This document shows, piece by piece, positions 47,434 through 59,854 of a DNA stretch of 64,000 nucleotides. Both the position numbers and the translations under genes were made by a program. Origin of the DNA: Actinostola sp. cb2023 (lineage: Eukaryota > Cnidaria > Anthozoa > Actiniaria > Actinostolidae); assembly GCA_033675265.1 (NCBI GenBank), contig JAUJYZ010001576.1, forward strand, positions 618,434 to 682,433, written 5' to 3'. Numbering within the stretch: the stretch's first letter is position 1; every line of letters begins with the position of its first letter. Under the pieces are notes generated by a model. The model saw only the letters and a program-made list of their open reading frames with translations. It was not told the DNA's origin and did not search any database.

Positions 47434-48569
47434 AAGCACAAACACAAGCACAAGGGCAAGCAAAAGCACAAGAAATGGAAATATTTTGATTCTTGCGCTT
47501 GTGCCTGTGCTTGTGCTTTTGATATGCTTGCGTCAGGTCCGTTCAATTTCACAGCCTCTTGTGTATAATAATGCTTGCGCTTTTGCTTGCGCTTTTGCCT
47601 TCGCTTTTGCTTGCGCTTTCAGAAAAGATTCATCAAGAGGAGAAAATGTCATTGTATAATTATACAATTATTTAATCAAATTGAACAAGAATTGTACATA
47701 CAATAAATCTTTTCACATCACCTTTTCACTTTCCTAGCAGAAGTCGCGGGGAAAAATACAATACATATACGACATGCATAACTTGTCCCGCTAAGCGGTT
47801 GGGTAGACACCGTATATACTCTAAGTTTACAAAGGAATTTCAAGTTCAATTTTAAGCTTACGTGGAACTTTAAACATGTACGCTACGATCTCAACGGTGT
47901 CAAACACTGACGATTGGAATGTGCGCAACACCGCTTTTATGTCAACCGGATGGCGGTTACTAATGCTCTTATATTAAGCCTGGTCTTCACTAGCAACGCA
48001 AGCATAAGCGCATCGCAACGCAAGCGTTAGCGTAAGCATTAGAAGGCTGTGAAAATGGGCTAAAACGCAATCGCAAAGACCCAGCGACACATCAATATCC
48101 ATTTTCATATCTTTTACACCATTTGTAATTCAACCGATCCTGAATGCGATATTTGGAGTTAATAAACAATTTATCTATCCATCTATAAATCTCATTTCAT
48201 CTTGCTGGCGCTTATACCTGTGTTGGGCTCGTTTACAGCACATGCCGCACATTCTTCTGCTTGCGTCATTTGTACCAGGCTTTATGGGCAGTGATCAAGT
48301 TATAGCAGAAAACGCCGACCGTATTCTCACGGTTTTATTAGTACAAAATTAAAACAACGTAAATTCCTCAATAAATGTGTTTTATTTCATTTTACGCTGT
48401 TGTCATCGCGTTCTCGGCAACAGAACATTTACAGATGTGGAGCAAGAAGCAGAACGTTGCAGGTTTAAATGTTGCGCCTTAAAAAATAAAAATATTGTTT
48501 CAAAGTTTTAAACATTGTTGTTGTCAATATGTACGTTTGCACTAAGAAGCTGAAGGATGGTTTTTAATT
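47434..48569. other. AGCACAA-type repeats, then no gene seen
   Basis: 47434-47475 and 47490-47620 carry degenerate (CAAGCA)n and (GCTTGCGCTTTT)n runs like those at 28635-29518. The rest, including a GGTCTTCACTAGCAACGCAA element-like end at about 47981, has no supported gene. Confidence 0.5.
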
Positions 48570-49301
48570 GCTCCGTACGTACGTTATAGGAGGACCACAA
48601 GTACATCAGTCCATGACTGTGTTTTACCCTCAGTAAATAAAGTTGGTTACTATTATTATATTATACTATATTAATTGCTCCGTACGTACGTTATAGGAGG
48701 ACCACAAGTACATCAGTCCATGACTGTGTTTTACCCTCAGTAAATAAAGTTGGTTACTATTATTATATTATACTATATTAATTGCTCCGTACGTACGTTA
48801 TAGGAGGACCACAAGTACATCAGTCCATGACTGTGTTTTACCCTCAGTAAATAAAGTTGGTTACTATTATTATATTATACTATATTAATTGCTCCGTACG
48901 TACGTTATAGCAGGACCACAAGTACATCAGTACATGACTGTGTTTTACCCTCAGTAAATAAAGTTGGTTACTATTATTATATTATACTATATTAATTGCT
49001 CCGTACGTACGTTATAGGAGGACCACAAGTACATCAGTCCATGACTGTGTTTTACCCTCAGTAAATAAAGTTGGTTACTATTATTATATTGTACTATATT
49101 AATTGCTCCGTACGTACGTTATAGGAGGACCACAAGTACATCAGTACATGACTGTGTTTTACCCTCAGTAAATAAAGTTGGTTACTATTATTATATTATA
49201 CTATATTAATTGCTCCGTACGTACGTTATAGGAGGACCACAAGTACATCAGTACATGACTGTGTTTTACCCTCAGTAAATAAAGTTGGTTACTATTATTA
49301 T
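48570..49301. repeat. 107-bp satellite array, segment 1 (about 7 copies)
   Basis: Same monomer as at 29519-29915, each with AATAAA, TACGTACGTA and a TATTATATTATAC tract. It stops at TATTATATTAT where a foreign block begins. Confidence 0.95.
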
Positions 49302-50590
49302 ATTATTTAACAAATAGAAAACGTTTCCCATGTTTACATAGCCTGATATAAACACGAGGGAAGTTTGGGAGAAGTCGTGAGCTATTGTGTAAAACCGAGC
49401 CGTTAGGCGAGGTTTTACACAGAGCTCGAGACTTCTCCCAAACTTTCCCGAGTGTTTATATCAGGCTATGTAAACACGGGAAAACGTTTTCTATTTGTTT
49501 TATAAAATAACTACAAGGATTTCTTTCGTAAAACTCCTTTATTTACGCGAGATTTTAGTGATCAAAATTTCAATTCTCCTGAAAAGCGTCAGAAATCGCC
49601 CATCATCCAATCAAATCTCACGAAAGAAATCAAAATGGCAAAGCGACTCGACAACTTTTATCCGTGTGCCGTTTACTGTTTTGACACGAAAAGCGATTTG
49701 AAGAATGCTATTTTCTGTCAGAAAATTACAGAAGAATGCTTGTTACACTTTGTTTTTGTATCCTGTGAACACGAAACACGAAGAAAAGTGAGAAAAGCTG
49801 ACGGCTGAATCACGATCAATGACGAAGAGTCGTCAAACTTTCTGAAATATTTGACAACTTGATGAATGGAGCACGAAGTCAGGTAGCCAAATATCTACAG
49901 TTTTTGTCGTATTTTTGAATCTTTTCGTCGCTTTTCTCGACAAGAATGTATAAACGATGGACGTTTCTGAGACATTTGAAGATGTTTTTTCTCTTTGACA
50001 TATTTTACTAGAGATATGAATGTTCTGGCGAACCCGCCGTGTAGCTACAAGAATCGCTCTGTTTTTACTCTTTTGTGAGTATAAGCTTAAATACGGCTAT
50101 CTTTTCTTGATATTTTCAGTCGTACACTTGAGAAAATATAAGACTTATGTGTAGCTAAGTATAACTTACAAAATGGTTAGTATGTGATTGAGAAAACTGA
50201 GCCGTTATATTTAGTTTTCTTCGTTATTGTGGACAGAAATAAGTGGACGATTCGTCGAGTTTCTTGCCGGCCGAGTTTGAATGAACTTGAAGCGACACTA
50301 GCTTGAAGCTCGATTCTTGCAAAATTAATTTTCGGTTTAAAATCATCAAAATCACATCTAGATAGAACTTGAACTTAACTAAACAAGAAAAACTGTAATT
50401 CCATGGCTTTTGTTTAGTAAATATAACATGTTTGACAACAGAAAAAAATACATTTGTGGTCAGTTATTTTTACAATCAAATCCACTGCATCGCTTCAAGG
50501 TTGTTCAAGGTCATGAACCATGTTTACATAGCCTCATATCAACATAGTAATTAACCAATCAGAGCGCGCGTTATATCTAAATTATTTTAT
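49302..50590. mobile_element. 1.3-kb insertion in the satellite
   Basis: Satellite resumes at ACTATATTAATTGCTCC just after 50590, at nearly the monomer position where it stopped. The insert begins with a foldback hairpin and ends CAGAGCGCGCGTTATATCTA followed by AATTATTTTATAA. GTTTACATAGCCTGATAT (49330) recurs diverged near 50523, suggesting two ends of one element. No gene; the 68-codon frame at 49495 is unremarkable. Confidence 0.6.
49309..49499. repeat. 191-bp near-perfect palindrome
   Basis: AACAAATAGAAAACGTTTCC at the left is mirrored by its reverse complement at the right. The arms pair for about 75 bp each (through GAAGTTTGGGAGAAGTC) around a short loop. Confidence 0.9.
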
Positions 50591-51018
50591 AAACTATATT
50601 AATTGCTCCGTACGTACGTTATAGGAGGACCACAAGTACATCAGTCCATGACTGTGTTTCACCCTCAGTAAATAAAGTTGGTTACCTATTATTATATTAT
50701 ACTATATTAATTGCTCCGTACGTACGTTATAGGAGGACCACAAGTACATCAGTACATGACTGTGTTTTACCATCAGTAAATAAAGTTGATTACTATTATT
50801 ATATTATACTATATTAATTGCTCCGTACGTACGTTATAGGAGGACCACAAGTACATCAGTCCATGACTGTGTTTCACCCTCAGTAAATAAAGTTGGTTAC
50901 CTATTATTATATTATACTATATTAATTGCTCCGTACGTACGTTATAGGAGGACCACAAGTACATCAGTACATGACTGTGTTTTACCCTCAGTAAATAAAG
51001 TTGGTTACTATTATTATA
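50591..51018. repeat. 107-bp satellite array, segment 2 (4 copies)
   Basis: Alternating CCATGACTGTGTTTCACC and ACATGACTGTGTTTTACC monomers suggest a dimeric higher-order unit. Confidence 0.95.
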
Positions 51019-51953
51019 TTAGAATATAGTCATACTCACTCGACCAATCAGCGCCCAGCATTTGTGCGCTCTATATCTCATAAAGTAACAAATAGGGCTT
51101 AAACAATGGACTCATTAGTATTCTCTATATAGAGAATACTAATAAAGCTCTTTGTTTTCTTTTGTTACAAAGCCTTATTAGTATTCTCTATATAGGGAAT
51201 ACTAATGACTAACTTAGAGAATACTAGAGTGCAAATATTATATCCATGAAATAGTTAACTAACTAAATAGTACTAATAAATAGCGCCAAATTCTTTATCA
51301 TTGTTGTCGTTGGCTCTTATTTCACGAATATAATATTTGCACTCTAATATATAACGTGTACTAAACTATATACAAACATATTCTAATGCAATTTTAGTTT
51401 AATCTCGACAGTTATTAGATTTATACATGAATACTGATACATGAGAAATACAGATCATAACCCGGGCTATGCTAAATACTAAAGAAACGTAGCGAGTCAC
51501 TTACTGTTCAAAATGAAATCACAAACGAGTTTCTCGGCCATGTTCTACAAGAAGTGTAGATGTACGGATATTCATCAGTCATCCAAGTTCTCCGTATGAT
51601 TATTGCGATATAGTTAGCCCAATCCGCTTTCAATATATTAAATGTCCACATCGTGCTTGAGTTTTCTTTGGTGTCCATTATTTCACTCATTTTTCAATTT
51701 CGTCCGTTCTAACTGGTTTGAAGAAACTTTGAGGTTTCTGCTCTTCATTTCCACAACAAATACCGGTGATTTCTAGCGTTGCAAGCTTCGTATTTAAAAG
51801 CCTCAAGCTATCCATCGGATATTCATCTTCACTCCACTAAAGTCACACACAACTGACTACAGCAAGCGTATTTGCAATTGAAATCAGTATTCCTTTGGGA
51901 AAGCAACTGACATGCAGCCATAGAATACTCTCGTGAGTATGACTATATTCTAA
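51019..51953. mobile_element. 935-bp TIR element inserted in the satellite
   Basis: TIRs TTAGAATATAGTCATACTCA and its reverse complement ending CTATATTCTAA. It contains inner palindromes: ATTAGTATTCTCTATATAGA repeats at about 51116-51210 and GAGTGCAAATATTATAT inverted across 51229-51346. The GACCAATCAGCGCCCAGC segment lies near the left end. No transposase. Confidence 0.8.
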
Positions 51954-51956
51954 AAC

Positions 51957-52103
51957 GGTTAGAGAATAAACACACTACGTGCTTTATGGAATTTAGAGCG
52001 CCTCGCATTGATAGAAGGGCCACTCGGCGCTACGCGCCTCGTGCCTTCTATACTGCTGCTCGGGGCTCTAAATCCCATAAAGCACTCGCGTTATTCTCTA
52101 ACC
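51957..52103. mobile_element. 147-bp foldback MITE
   Basis: GGTTAGAGAATAA at the left pairs with TTATTCTCTAACC at the right. The inner arms include GTGCTTTATGG and GAGC(G/C)CC. It lies directly beside the previous element, and satellite resumes just after. Confidence 0.75.
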
Positions 52104-52107
52104 CTTA

Positions 52108-55100
52108 CTTATACTATATTAATTGCTCCGTACGTACGTTATAGGAGGACCACAAGTACATCAGTCCATGACTGTGTTTTACCCTCAGTAAATAAAGTTG
52201 GTTACTATTATTATATTATACTATATTAATTGCTCCGTACGTACGTTATAGGAGGACCACAAGTACATCAGTCCATGACTGTGTTTTACCCTCAGTAAAT
52301 AAAGTTGGTTACTATTATTATATTATACTATATTAATTGCTCCGTACGTACGTTATAGGAGGACCACAAGTACATCAGTACATGACTGTGTTTTAATTAC
52401 CTTCAGTAAATAAAGTTGGTTACTATTATTATATTATACTATATTAATTGCTCCGTACGTACGTTATAGGAGGACCACAAGTACATCAGTCCATGACTGT
52501 GTTTTACCCTCAGTAAATAAAGTTGGTTACTATTATTATATTATACTATATTAATTGCTCCGTACGTACGTTATAGGAGGACCACATTAGTACATCAGTA
52601 CATGACTGTGTCGGTTTACCCTCAGTAAATAAAGTTGGTTACTATTATTATATTATACTATATTAATTGCTCCGTACGTACGTTATAGGAGGACCACAAG
52701 TACATCAGTACATGACTGTGTTTTACCCTCAGTAAATAAAGTTGGTTACTATTATTATATTATACTATATTAATTGCTCCGTACGTACGTTATAGGAGGA
52801 CCACAAGTACATCAGTCCATGACTGTGTTTCACCCTCAGTAAATAAAGTTGGTTACTATTATTATATTATACTATATTAATTGCTCCGTACGTACGTTAT
52901 AGGAGGACCACAAGTACATCAGTACATGACTGTGTTTTACCCTCAGTAAATAAAGTTGGTTACTATTATTATTATTATACTATTGCTCCGTACGTACGTT
53001 ATAGGAGGACCACAAGTACATCAGTACATGACTGTGTTTTACCCTCAGTAAATAAAGTTGGTTACTATTATTATATTATACTATATTAATTGCTCCGTAC
53101 GTACGTTATAGGAGGACCACAAGTACATCAGTCCATGACTGTGTTTTACCCTCAGTAAATAAAGTTGGTTACTATTATTATATTATACTATAGTACGTAC
53201 GTTATAGGAGGACCACAAGTACATCAGTACATGACTGTGTTTTACCCTCAGTAAATAAAGTTGGTTACTATTATTATATTATACTATATTAATTGCTCCG
53301 TACGTACGTTATAGGAGGACCACAAGTACATCAGTACATGACTGTGTTTTACCCTCAGTAAATAAAGTTGGTTACTATTATTATATTATACTATATTAAT
53401 TGCTCCGTACGTACGTTATAGGAGGACCACAAGTATACATCAGTCCATGACTGTGTTTTACCCTCAGTAAATAAAGTTGGTTACTATTATTATATTATAC
53501 TATATTAATTGCTCCGTACGTACGTTATAGGAGGACCACAAGTACATCAGTCCATGACTGTGTTTTACCCTCAGTAAATAAAGTTGGTTACTATTATTAT
53601 ATTATACTATATTAATTGCTCCGTACGTACGTTATAGGAGGACCACAAAGTACATCAGTCATGACTGTGTTTTACCCTCAGTAAATAAAGTTGGTTTACT
53701 ATTATTATATTATACTATATTAATTGCTCCGTACGTACGTTATAGGAGGACCACAAGTACATCAGTCCATGACTGTGTTTTACCCTCAGTAAATAAAGTT
53801 GGGTACTATTATATTATTATATTATACTCCGTACGTACGTTATAGGAGGACCACAAGTACATCAGTACATGACTGTGTTTCACCCTCAGTAAATAAAGTT
53901 GGTTACTATTATTATATTATACTATATTAATTGCTCCGTACGTACGTTATAGGAGGACCACAAGTACATCAGTCATGACTGTGTTTTACCCTCAGTAAAT
54001 AAAGTTGGTTACTATTATTATATTATACTATATTAATTGCTCCGTACGTACGTTATAGGAGGACCACAAGTACATCAGTCCATGACTGTGTTTTACCCTC
54101 AGTAAATAAAGTTGGTTACTATTATTATATTATACTATACGTACGTTATAGGAGGACCACAAGTACATCAGTACATGACTGTGTTTTCACCCTCAGTAAA
54201 TAAAGTTGGTTACTATTATTATATTATACTATATTAATTGCTCCGTACGTACGTTATAGGAAGACCACAAGTACATCAGTCCATGACTGTGTTTTACCCT
54301 CAGTAAATAAAGTTGGTTACTATTATTATATTATACTATATTAATTGCTACGTACGTTATAGGAGGACCACAAGTACATCAGTACATGACTGTGTTTTAC
54401 CCTCAGTAAATAAAGTTGGTTACTATTATTATATTATACTATATTAATTGCTCCGTACGTACGTTATAGGAGGACCACAAGTACATCAGTCCATGACTGT
54501 GTTTTACCCTCAGTAAATAAAGTTGGTTACTATTATTATATTATACTATATTAATTGCTTCGTACGTACGTTATAGGAGGACCACAAGTACATCAGTACA
54601 TGACTGTGTTTTACCCTCAGTAAATAAAGTTGGTTACTATTATTATATTATACTATATTATAGTACGTACGTACGTTATAGGAGGACCACAAGTACATCA
54701 GTCCATGACTGTGTTTTACCCTCAGTAAATAAAGTTGGTTACTATTATTATATTATACTATATTAATTGCTCCGTACGTACGTTATAGGAGGACCACAAG
54801 TATACATCAGTCCATGACTGTGTTTTACCCTCAGTAAATAAAGTTGGTTACTATTATTATATTATACTATATTAATTGCTCCGTACGTACGTTATAGGAG
54901 GACCACAAGTACATCAGTCCATGACTGTGTTTTACCCTCAGTAAATAAAGTTGGTTACTATTATTATATTATACTATATTATATTGCTCCGTACGTACGT
55001 TATAGGAGGACCACAAGTACATCAGTACATGACTGTGTTTTACCCTCAGTAAATAAAGTTGGTTACTGTGTTATACCCTCATATTATACTATATTATAAT

Positions 55101-55316
55101 TGCTCCGTACGTACGTTATAGGAGGACCACAAGTACATCAGTCCATGACTGTGTTTTACCCTCAGTAAATAAAGTTGGTTACTATTATTATATATATACT
55201 ATATTAATTGCTCCGTACGTACGTTATAGGAGGACCACAAGTACATCAGTCCATGACTGTGTTTTACCCTCAGTAAATAAAGTTGGTTACTATTATTATA
55301 TTATACTATATTAATT
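52108..55316. repeat. 107-bp satellite array, segment 3 (about 30 copies)
   Basis: Head-to-tail monomers with scattered small indels (for example 52395, 52590, 52970, 53192, 54138, 55060). Each unit has AATAAA, the palindrome CGTACGTACG and GGAGGACCACAAGTACATCA. Confidence 0.97.
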
Positions 55317-55992
55317 GCCACTGGATCGTATGATTTTTATTTACTACCGAAAAAAATCGAAATGAAGTGCTCTTTGTATAATTGCCAAGTTGAGAAATTG
55401 ACACAAAAACAATACCGCACGCTGTCTAGATTGGACTACTAGCTATATGTCCCCGGCAGTATAGTGGCGGAAACGCCTAAAATGACCCTGGGGTGGTCGG
55501 GGCATTTGAACGACTTTTTGGTCCGGGAAAGGGGAATTTGAACAACCCAAAATCCAAATTGTGCGAACTGGACTTGTGCGAAACGACGCCATCTTTGTTT
55601 ACAATGTCTTCCTGTGGAGCTTGTCTATATAAGGAGGGCCAATTGTTTAATAATCCAATCAGAATTCGAGTAGTGAATTCATTCTTGTTTTGAATTTTAT
55701 AATTAACGGAAACTCGAAGCGAATAACGGTTTTGACTGTTAAGTTGGATATTACTCACGCATGATCACTGTCCAGTTCTTCTTTATGTTAGCGAAATACA
55801 AATTCGGACATCTATCTAATCAAAAATATATCAAACCTATCTTACAACATCATTAGGAAGTAGATTAGAAGCGAACGGACTGGAGGTAAAAAGTTTTAGA
55901 AGCGAACGGACTGGAGGCAAAAAGTTTTTAGAAGCGAAAGGACTGGAAACGAAAATTCTTAGAAGCGAAACGACTGTAATTCACTCTGTGTA
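55317..55992. other. no gene; 4x about 32-bp tandem repeat
   Basis: A short tandem array at about 55860-55975 has the unit TTAGAAGCGAACGGACTGGA. The 93-codon minus frame at 55477 has no recognisable domain. Confidence 0.5.
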
Positions 55993-56615
55993 GGTGGTAG
56001 CCTGTTCCACTGAGCCTGATTCTTTCTGCCACATCTGCCACCTGAGGTCTTTGACTTGTGAGATGCTGATAAAGCTGGCAGACATACTTCTCTACAAGTG
56101 TTACTCTCTCTCCTCTGCTGGATGCAGCGCGGTTCCAAGGTTCCACAAAGCACTTATGACATCTTCGTCTGCATCTCTCCCTCCCCCTCTATCCGCCCCC
56201 TCTTCTCCAGTCCCCCCTTCCCTTTTCCCCTCCCCCCCCATCCCCTCCTTTCCCATAGAGCCTGGCTAAGCAGGCTAAATGTTTTAGAGCACGCAAGTTT
56301 TCTTTACCAGAAAACCTCCCACTGATATATCATCAGCACCACCAATTTAGCACTTCCGAGAGCACTAGCAATCGGATCAAGCTCAATCACACGATGGTAC
56401 TTTTTTCAGTGACGAACTGGCGATGTCTTCTCACACCGCTCTGGATAGCGCCTTAGGAATAGTACTAGAACATCAGTGTCTGGGGAATGGATAAACGACT
56501 CCGTAGCACCATTGGCAGACTTTGCGTCTAGAGCATGGAGCACTGGTTCACAAGTCAAAAACCTCAGGTGGCAGATGTTCAGAACTAATCAGGCTCAGTC
56601 GGACAGGCTACCACC
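55993..56615. mobile_element. 623-bp TIR element GGTGGTAGCCTG
   Basis: The left end GGTGGTAGCCTGTTCCACTG and inverted right end GGTGGTAGCCTGTCCGACTG match; similarity extends about 80 bp through CACCTGAGGTCTTTGACTTG. TA flanks at 55991-55992 and 56616-56617. No transposase. Confidence 0.85.
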
Positions 56616-56805
56616 TATAGCTACCGGCACAGAGTGCACTGTATGAAGTAAATAATTCTCCGTGCCCACTATACCAGATGTTAGTTTGGAGCAATGACAG
56701 AGTATGCAGCCCTAGTTTGCCACAGCCCGGCAGATGGTTTCGGATGGGAGAAATTGGGCGATGACAGGAGCCCATAAGTAGGAGCATCCATGTAGCATTA
56801 AAATC

Positions 56806-57360
56806 TGTCACGGCATTTGAACAAGTTTTGGCTATTTTTAGAACACGAAATTGACCAATCACTGTTGCTGCAAATTAACGAGTTTGCAGGAAATAAAACG
56901 AGTTGCTTGCAAATAAAACGAGTTGCAGCAAATAAAACGAGTTGCGGCAAATAAAACGAGTTACAGCAAATAAAACGAGTTACAGCAAATAAAACGAGTT
57001 ACAGCAAATAAAACGAGTTACAGCAAATAAAACGAGTTGCAGCAAATAAAACGAGTTGCGGCAAATAAAACGAGTTGCAAGGAAATAAAACGAGTTACAG
57101 CAAATAAAACGAGTTGCAGAAAAATAAAACGAGTTACAGCAAATAAAACGAGTTGCTGCAAATAAAACGAGTTGCAGCAAATAAAACGAGTTGCGGCAAA
57201 TAAAACGAGTTGCAGTAAATAAAACGAGTTGCGGCAAATAAAACGAGTTGCAGCAAATAAAACGAGTTGCAGCAAATCGAACCGGAAGTGTACAGTGATT
57301 GGTCAATTTCGAGAAATCTTGTTCTAAAAAAATAGCCAAACTTGTTCAAACGCCGTGACA
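56806..57360. mobile_element. TIR element TGTCACGGC with 19-bp minisatellite core
   Basis: Left TGTCACGGCATTTGAACAAG and inverted right TGTCACGGCGTTTGAACAAG; the arms continue to TTGACCAATCACTG (about 70 bp). The core (about 56880-57275) is about 21 units of AAATAAAACGAGTTGCAGC. Leu/Phe/Arg-rich frames across it are artefacts. A second, truncated member begins at 63821. Confidence 0.85.
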
Positions 57361-57571
57361 TAGACCCAATTCATGGTTCCGAATAGTTTACTGTTGCTAT
57401 GTCCCACAAGCCATCACATTTTATCAAAAATCAGCACCGGAAAAAACGCGATTGAAAAATATTGTACATGGGGGTTTTATTAGCTAGATACTCTGACCAT
57501 CTAGTACAATTAAATTTGTAAAATGTTCAACACCTATCTGTAAACTACAATTCAAATATCGTGTTTGTGGG

Positions 57572-59055
57572 ACCTAAATTATTCCATTGGGGAATACTGG
57601 CAATGGGCTGATTGGTCGTGCATTTTTTCATCATTGTTGTTGTGGGACCTGAATTATTCCAATGGGAATACTGGCAATGGGCTGATTGGTCGTGCATTTT
57701 TTCATCATTGTTGTTGTGGGACCTGAATTATTCCAATGGGAATACTGGCAATGGGCTGATTGGTCGTGCATTTTTTCATCATTGTTGTTGTGGGACCTGA
57801 ATTATTCCAAATGGGAATACTGGCAATGGGCTGATTGGTCGTGTGTTTTTTCATCATTGTTGTTGTGGGACCTGAATTATTCCAATGGGAATACTGGCAA
57901 TGGGCTGATTGGTCGTGTGTTTTTTTCATCATTGTTGTTGTGGGACCTGAATTATTCCAATGGGAATACTGGCAATGGGCTGATTGGTCGTGTGTTTATT
58001 CATCATTGTTGTTGTGGGACCTGAATTATTCCAATGGGAATACTGGCAATGGACTGATTGGTCGTGCGTTTTTCCATCATTGTTGTTGTGGGACCTGAAT
58101 TATTCCAATGGGAATACTGGCAATGGGCTGATTGGTCGTGTGTTTTTCATCATTGTTGTTGTGGGACCTGAATTATTCCATTGGGAATACTGGCAATGGG
58201 CTGATTGGTCGTGTGTTTTTTCATCATTGTTGTTGTGGGACCTGAATTATTCCATTGGGAATACTGGCAATGGGCTGATTGGTCGTGTGTTTTTTCATCA
58301 TTGTTGTTGTGGGACCTGAATTTTCCATTGGGAATACTGGCAATGGGCTGTTTGGTCGTGTGTTTTTTCATCATTGTTGTTGTGGGACCTGAATTATTCC
58401 AATGGGAATACTGGCAATGGCTGATTGGTCGTGTGTTTTTTTCATCATTGTTGTTGTGGGACCTGAATTATTCCATTGGGAATACTGGCAATGGGCTGAT
58501 TGGTCGTGTGTTTTTTCATCATTGTTGTTGTGGGACCTGAATTATTCCAATGGGAATACTGGCAATGGACTGATTGGTCGTGCGTTTTTTTCATCATTGT
58601 TGTTGTGGGACCTGAATTATTCCAATGGGAATACTGGCAATGGGCTGATTGGTCGTGTGTTTATTCATCATTGTTGTTGTGGGACCTGAATTATTCCAAT
58701 GGGAATACCTGGCAATGGGCTGATTGGTCGTGTGTTTTTTCATCATTGTTGTTGTGGGACCTGAATTATTCCAATGGGAATACTGGCAATGGGCTGATTG
58801 GTCGTGTGTTTATTCATCATTGTTGTTGTGGGACCTGAATTATTCCAATGGGGAATACTGGCAATGGACTGATTGGTCGTGCGTTTTTCCATCATTGTTG
58901 TTGTGGGACCTGAATTATTCCAATGGGAATACTGGCAATGGGCTGATTGGTCGTGTGTTTTTTCATCATTGTTGTTGTGGGACCTGAATTATTCCAATGG
59001 GAATACTGGCAATGGGCTGATTGGTCCTGTGTTTTTTCATCATTGTTGTTGTGGA
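57572..59055. repeat. 74-bp satellite, about 20 monomers
   Basis: The monomer includes GGAATACTGGCAATGGGCTG, ATTGGTCGTGTG and CATCATTGTTGTTGTGGGAC. Unit spacing is 74 bp (57601, 57675, 57749 ...). Each unit carries ATTGG, an inverted CCAAT box. All overlapping frames are artefacts. Confidence 0.97.
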
Positions 59056-59061
59056 ACCATG

Positions 59062-59331
59062 AATATGTAGCATGGATGCTCCTACTTATGGACGATGAAT
59101 GGATCCGTTATAACGAAACAAGCACCTGCACCTCAAGCAATCATCTAGTTGGTCAAGTGTGGCTGTAAAAAGAACCGATGCTCAAACAATCGATGCCAAT
59201 GCCGAAAATCTGACTTGAACTGCACCGACCTCTGTTCTTCTGTTATTGGAAGTGGAGATTCTTGTAAAAATGCTTATGAGGATAACGATACGCTGCAAAC
59301 TGAGTACGATGACTCTGGCAGTGATGAGTAG
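59062..59331 (+). pseudogene. CXC-domain (Tesmin/TSO1-like) C-terminal fragment
   Basis: VKCGCKKNRCSNNRCQCRKS followed by DLNCTDLCS is a CXC-type Cys cluster, then an acidic tail to TAG at 59329. The upstream part (WMLLLMDDEWIRYNETSTCT) is in a different frame, with a TAG directly before the CXC frame, so a frameshift separates them. The CXC domain binds zinc and DNA in Tesmin/LIN54 proteins. Similar C-termini occur in repetitive invertebrate ORFs (from memory). The final expected CxC is lost (CSSV). Probably a dead repeat-derived gene end. Confidence 0.5.
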
Positions 59332-59854
59332 AAGGTTAGTGAAATGAATCTTGTTGTCGGAATATGTTTTTTTTCCTTCGTTTCCACCTGGAAATGAAAA
59401 GTCGTGTTTAGTTTAGATATGTCATTCTTAGGGCTACAGGTCACGTGACCGCTATAATTATCCCTATACGTTATGATATTCAGTTTGACATGTCAGACTT
59501 TCAAAACTAAGAATAGTTTTATTCCAAAATACACCACTAAAAGACCAAATTTGAATTAATTTTATGATTCAGCCTCGTTTCCATGCCAGGCCACGGAGTG
59601 CACTTTTTCAACGCCCCGTAAAAACCCTCTGCATGCATTACAGAAGTGCCGACAACATTTAACATGTTCCTTAGGCCCCCCTCAACACTTCTGCACTGGT
59701 CGCTTAAAATCATCACGAAATTCCCACGGGAATACCATTGCTCGCAAACTACAGAGGGAGGATGGTGCTCGACTTACCTTTCAAAGGTCAAACATCCACA
59801 CCGCGTACCGTGGAGAAGAGACGACTAGCTAGGCGACTGCATGCAGGTTTTCCT
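59332..59854. other. no gene seen
   Basis: No supported feature. Confidence 0.4.

Larger units (their letters stand above)
56772..59091. repeat. inverted 21-bp pair enclosing two satellite blocks
   Basis: CCATAAGTAGGAGCATCCAT at 56772 is matched in reverse at 59071-59091. Between them lie a TIR element with 19-bp repeats and the whole 74-bp satellite. The same motif starts the truncated element at 63821. Confidence 0.7.

Noticed and set aside
55477..55758. 93-codon minus-strand frame
   Set aside because: No domain or conservation visible; low-complexity ends and repeat-rich surroundings make it likely chance.
57612..59168. Frames repeating FIIVVVGPELFQWEYWQWADWS
   Set aside because: Translations of the 74-bp satellite.
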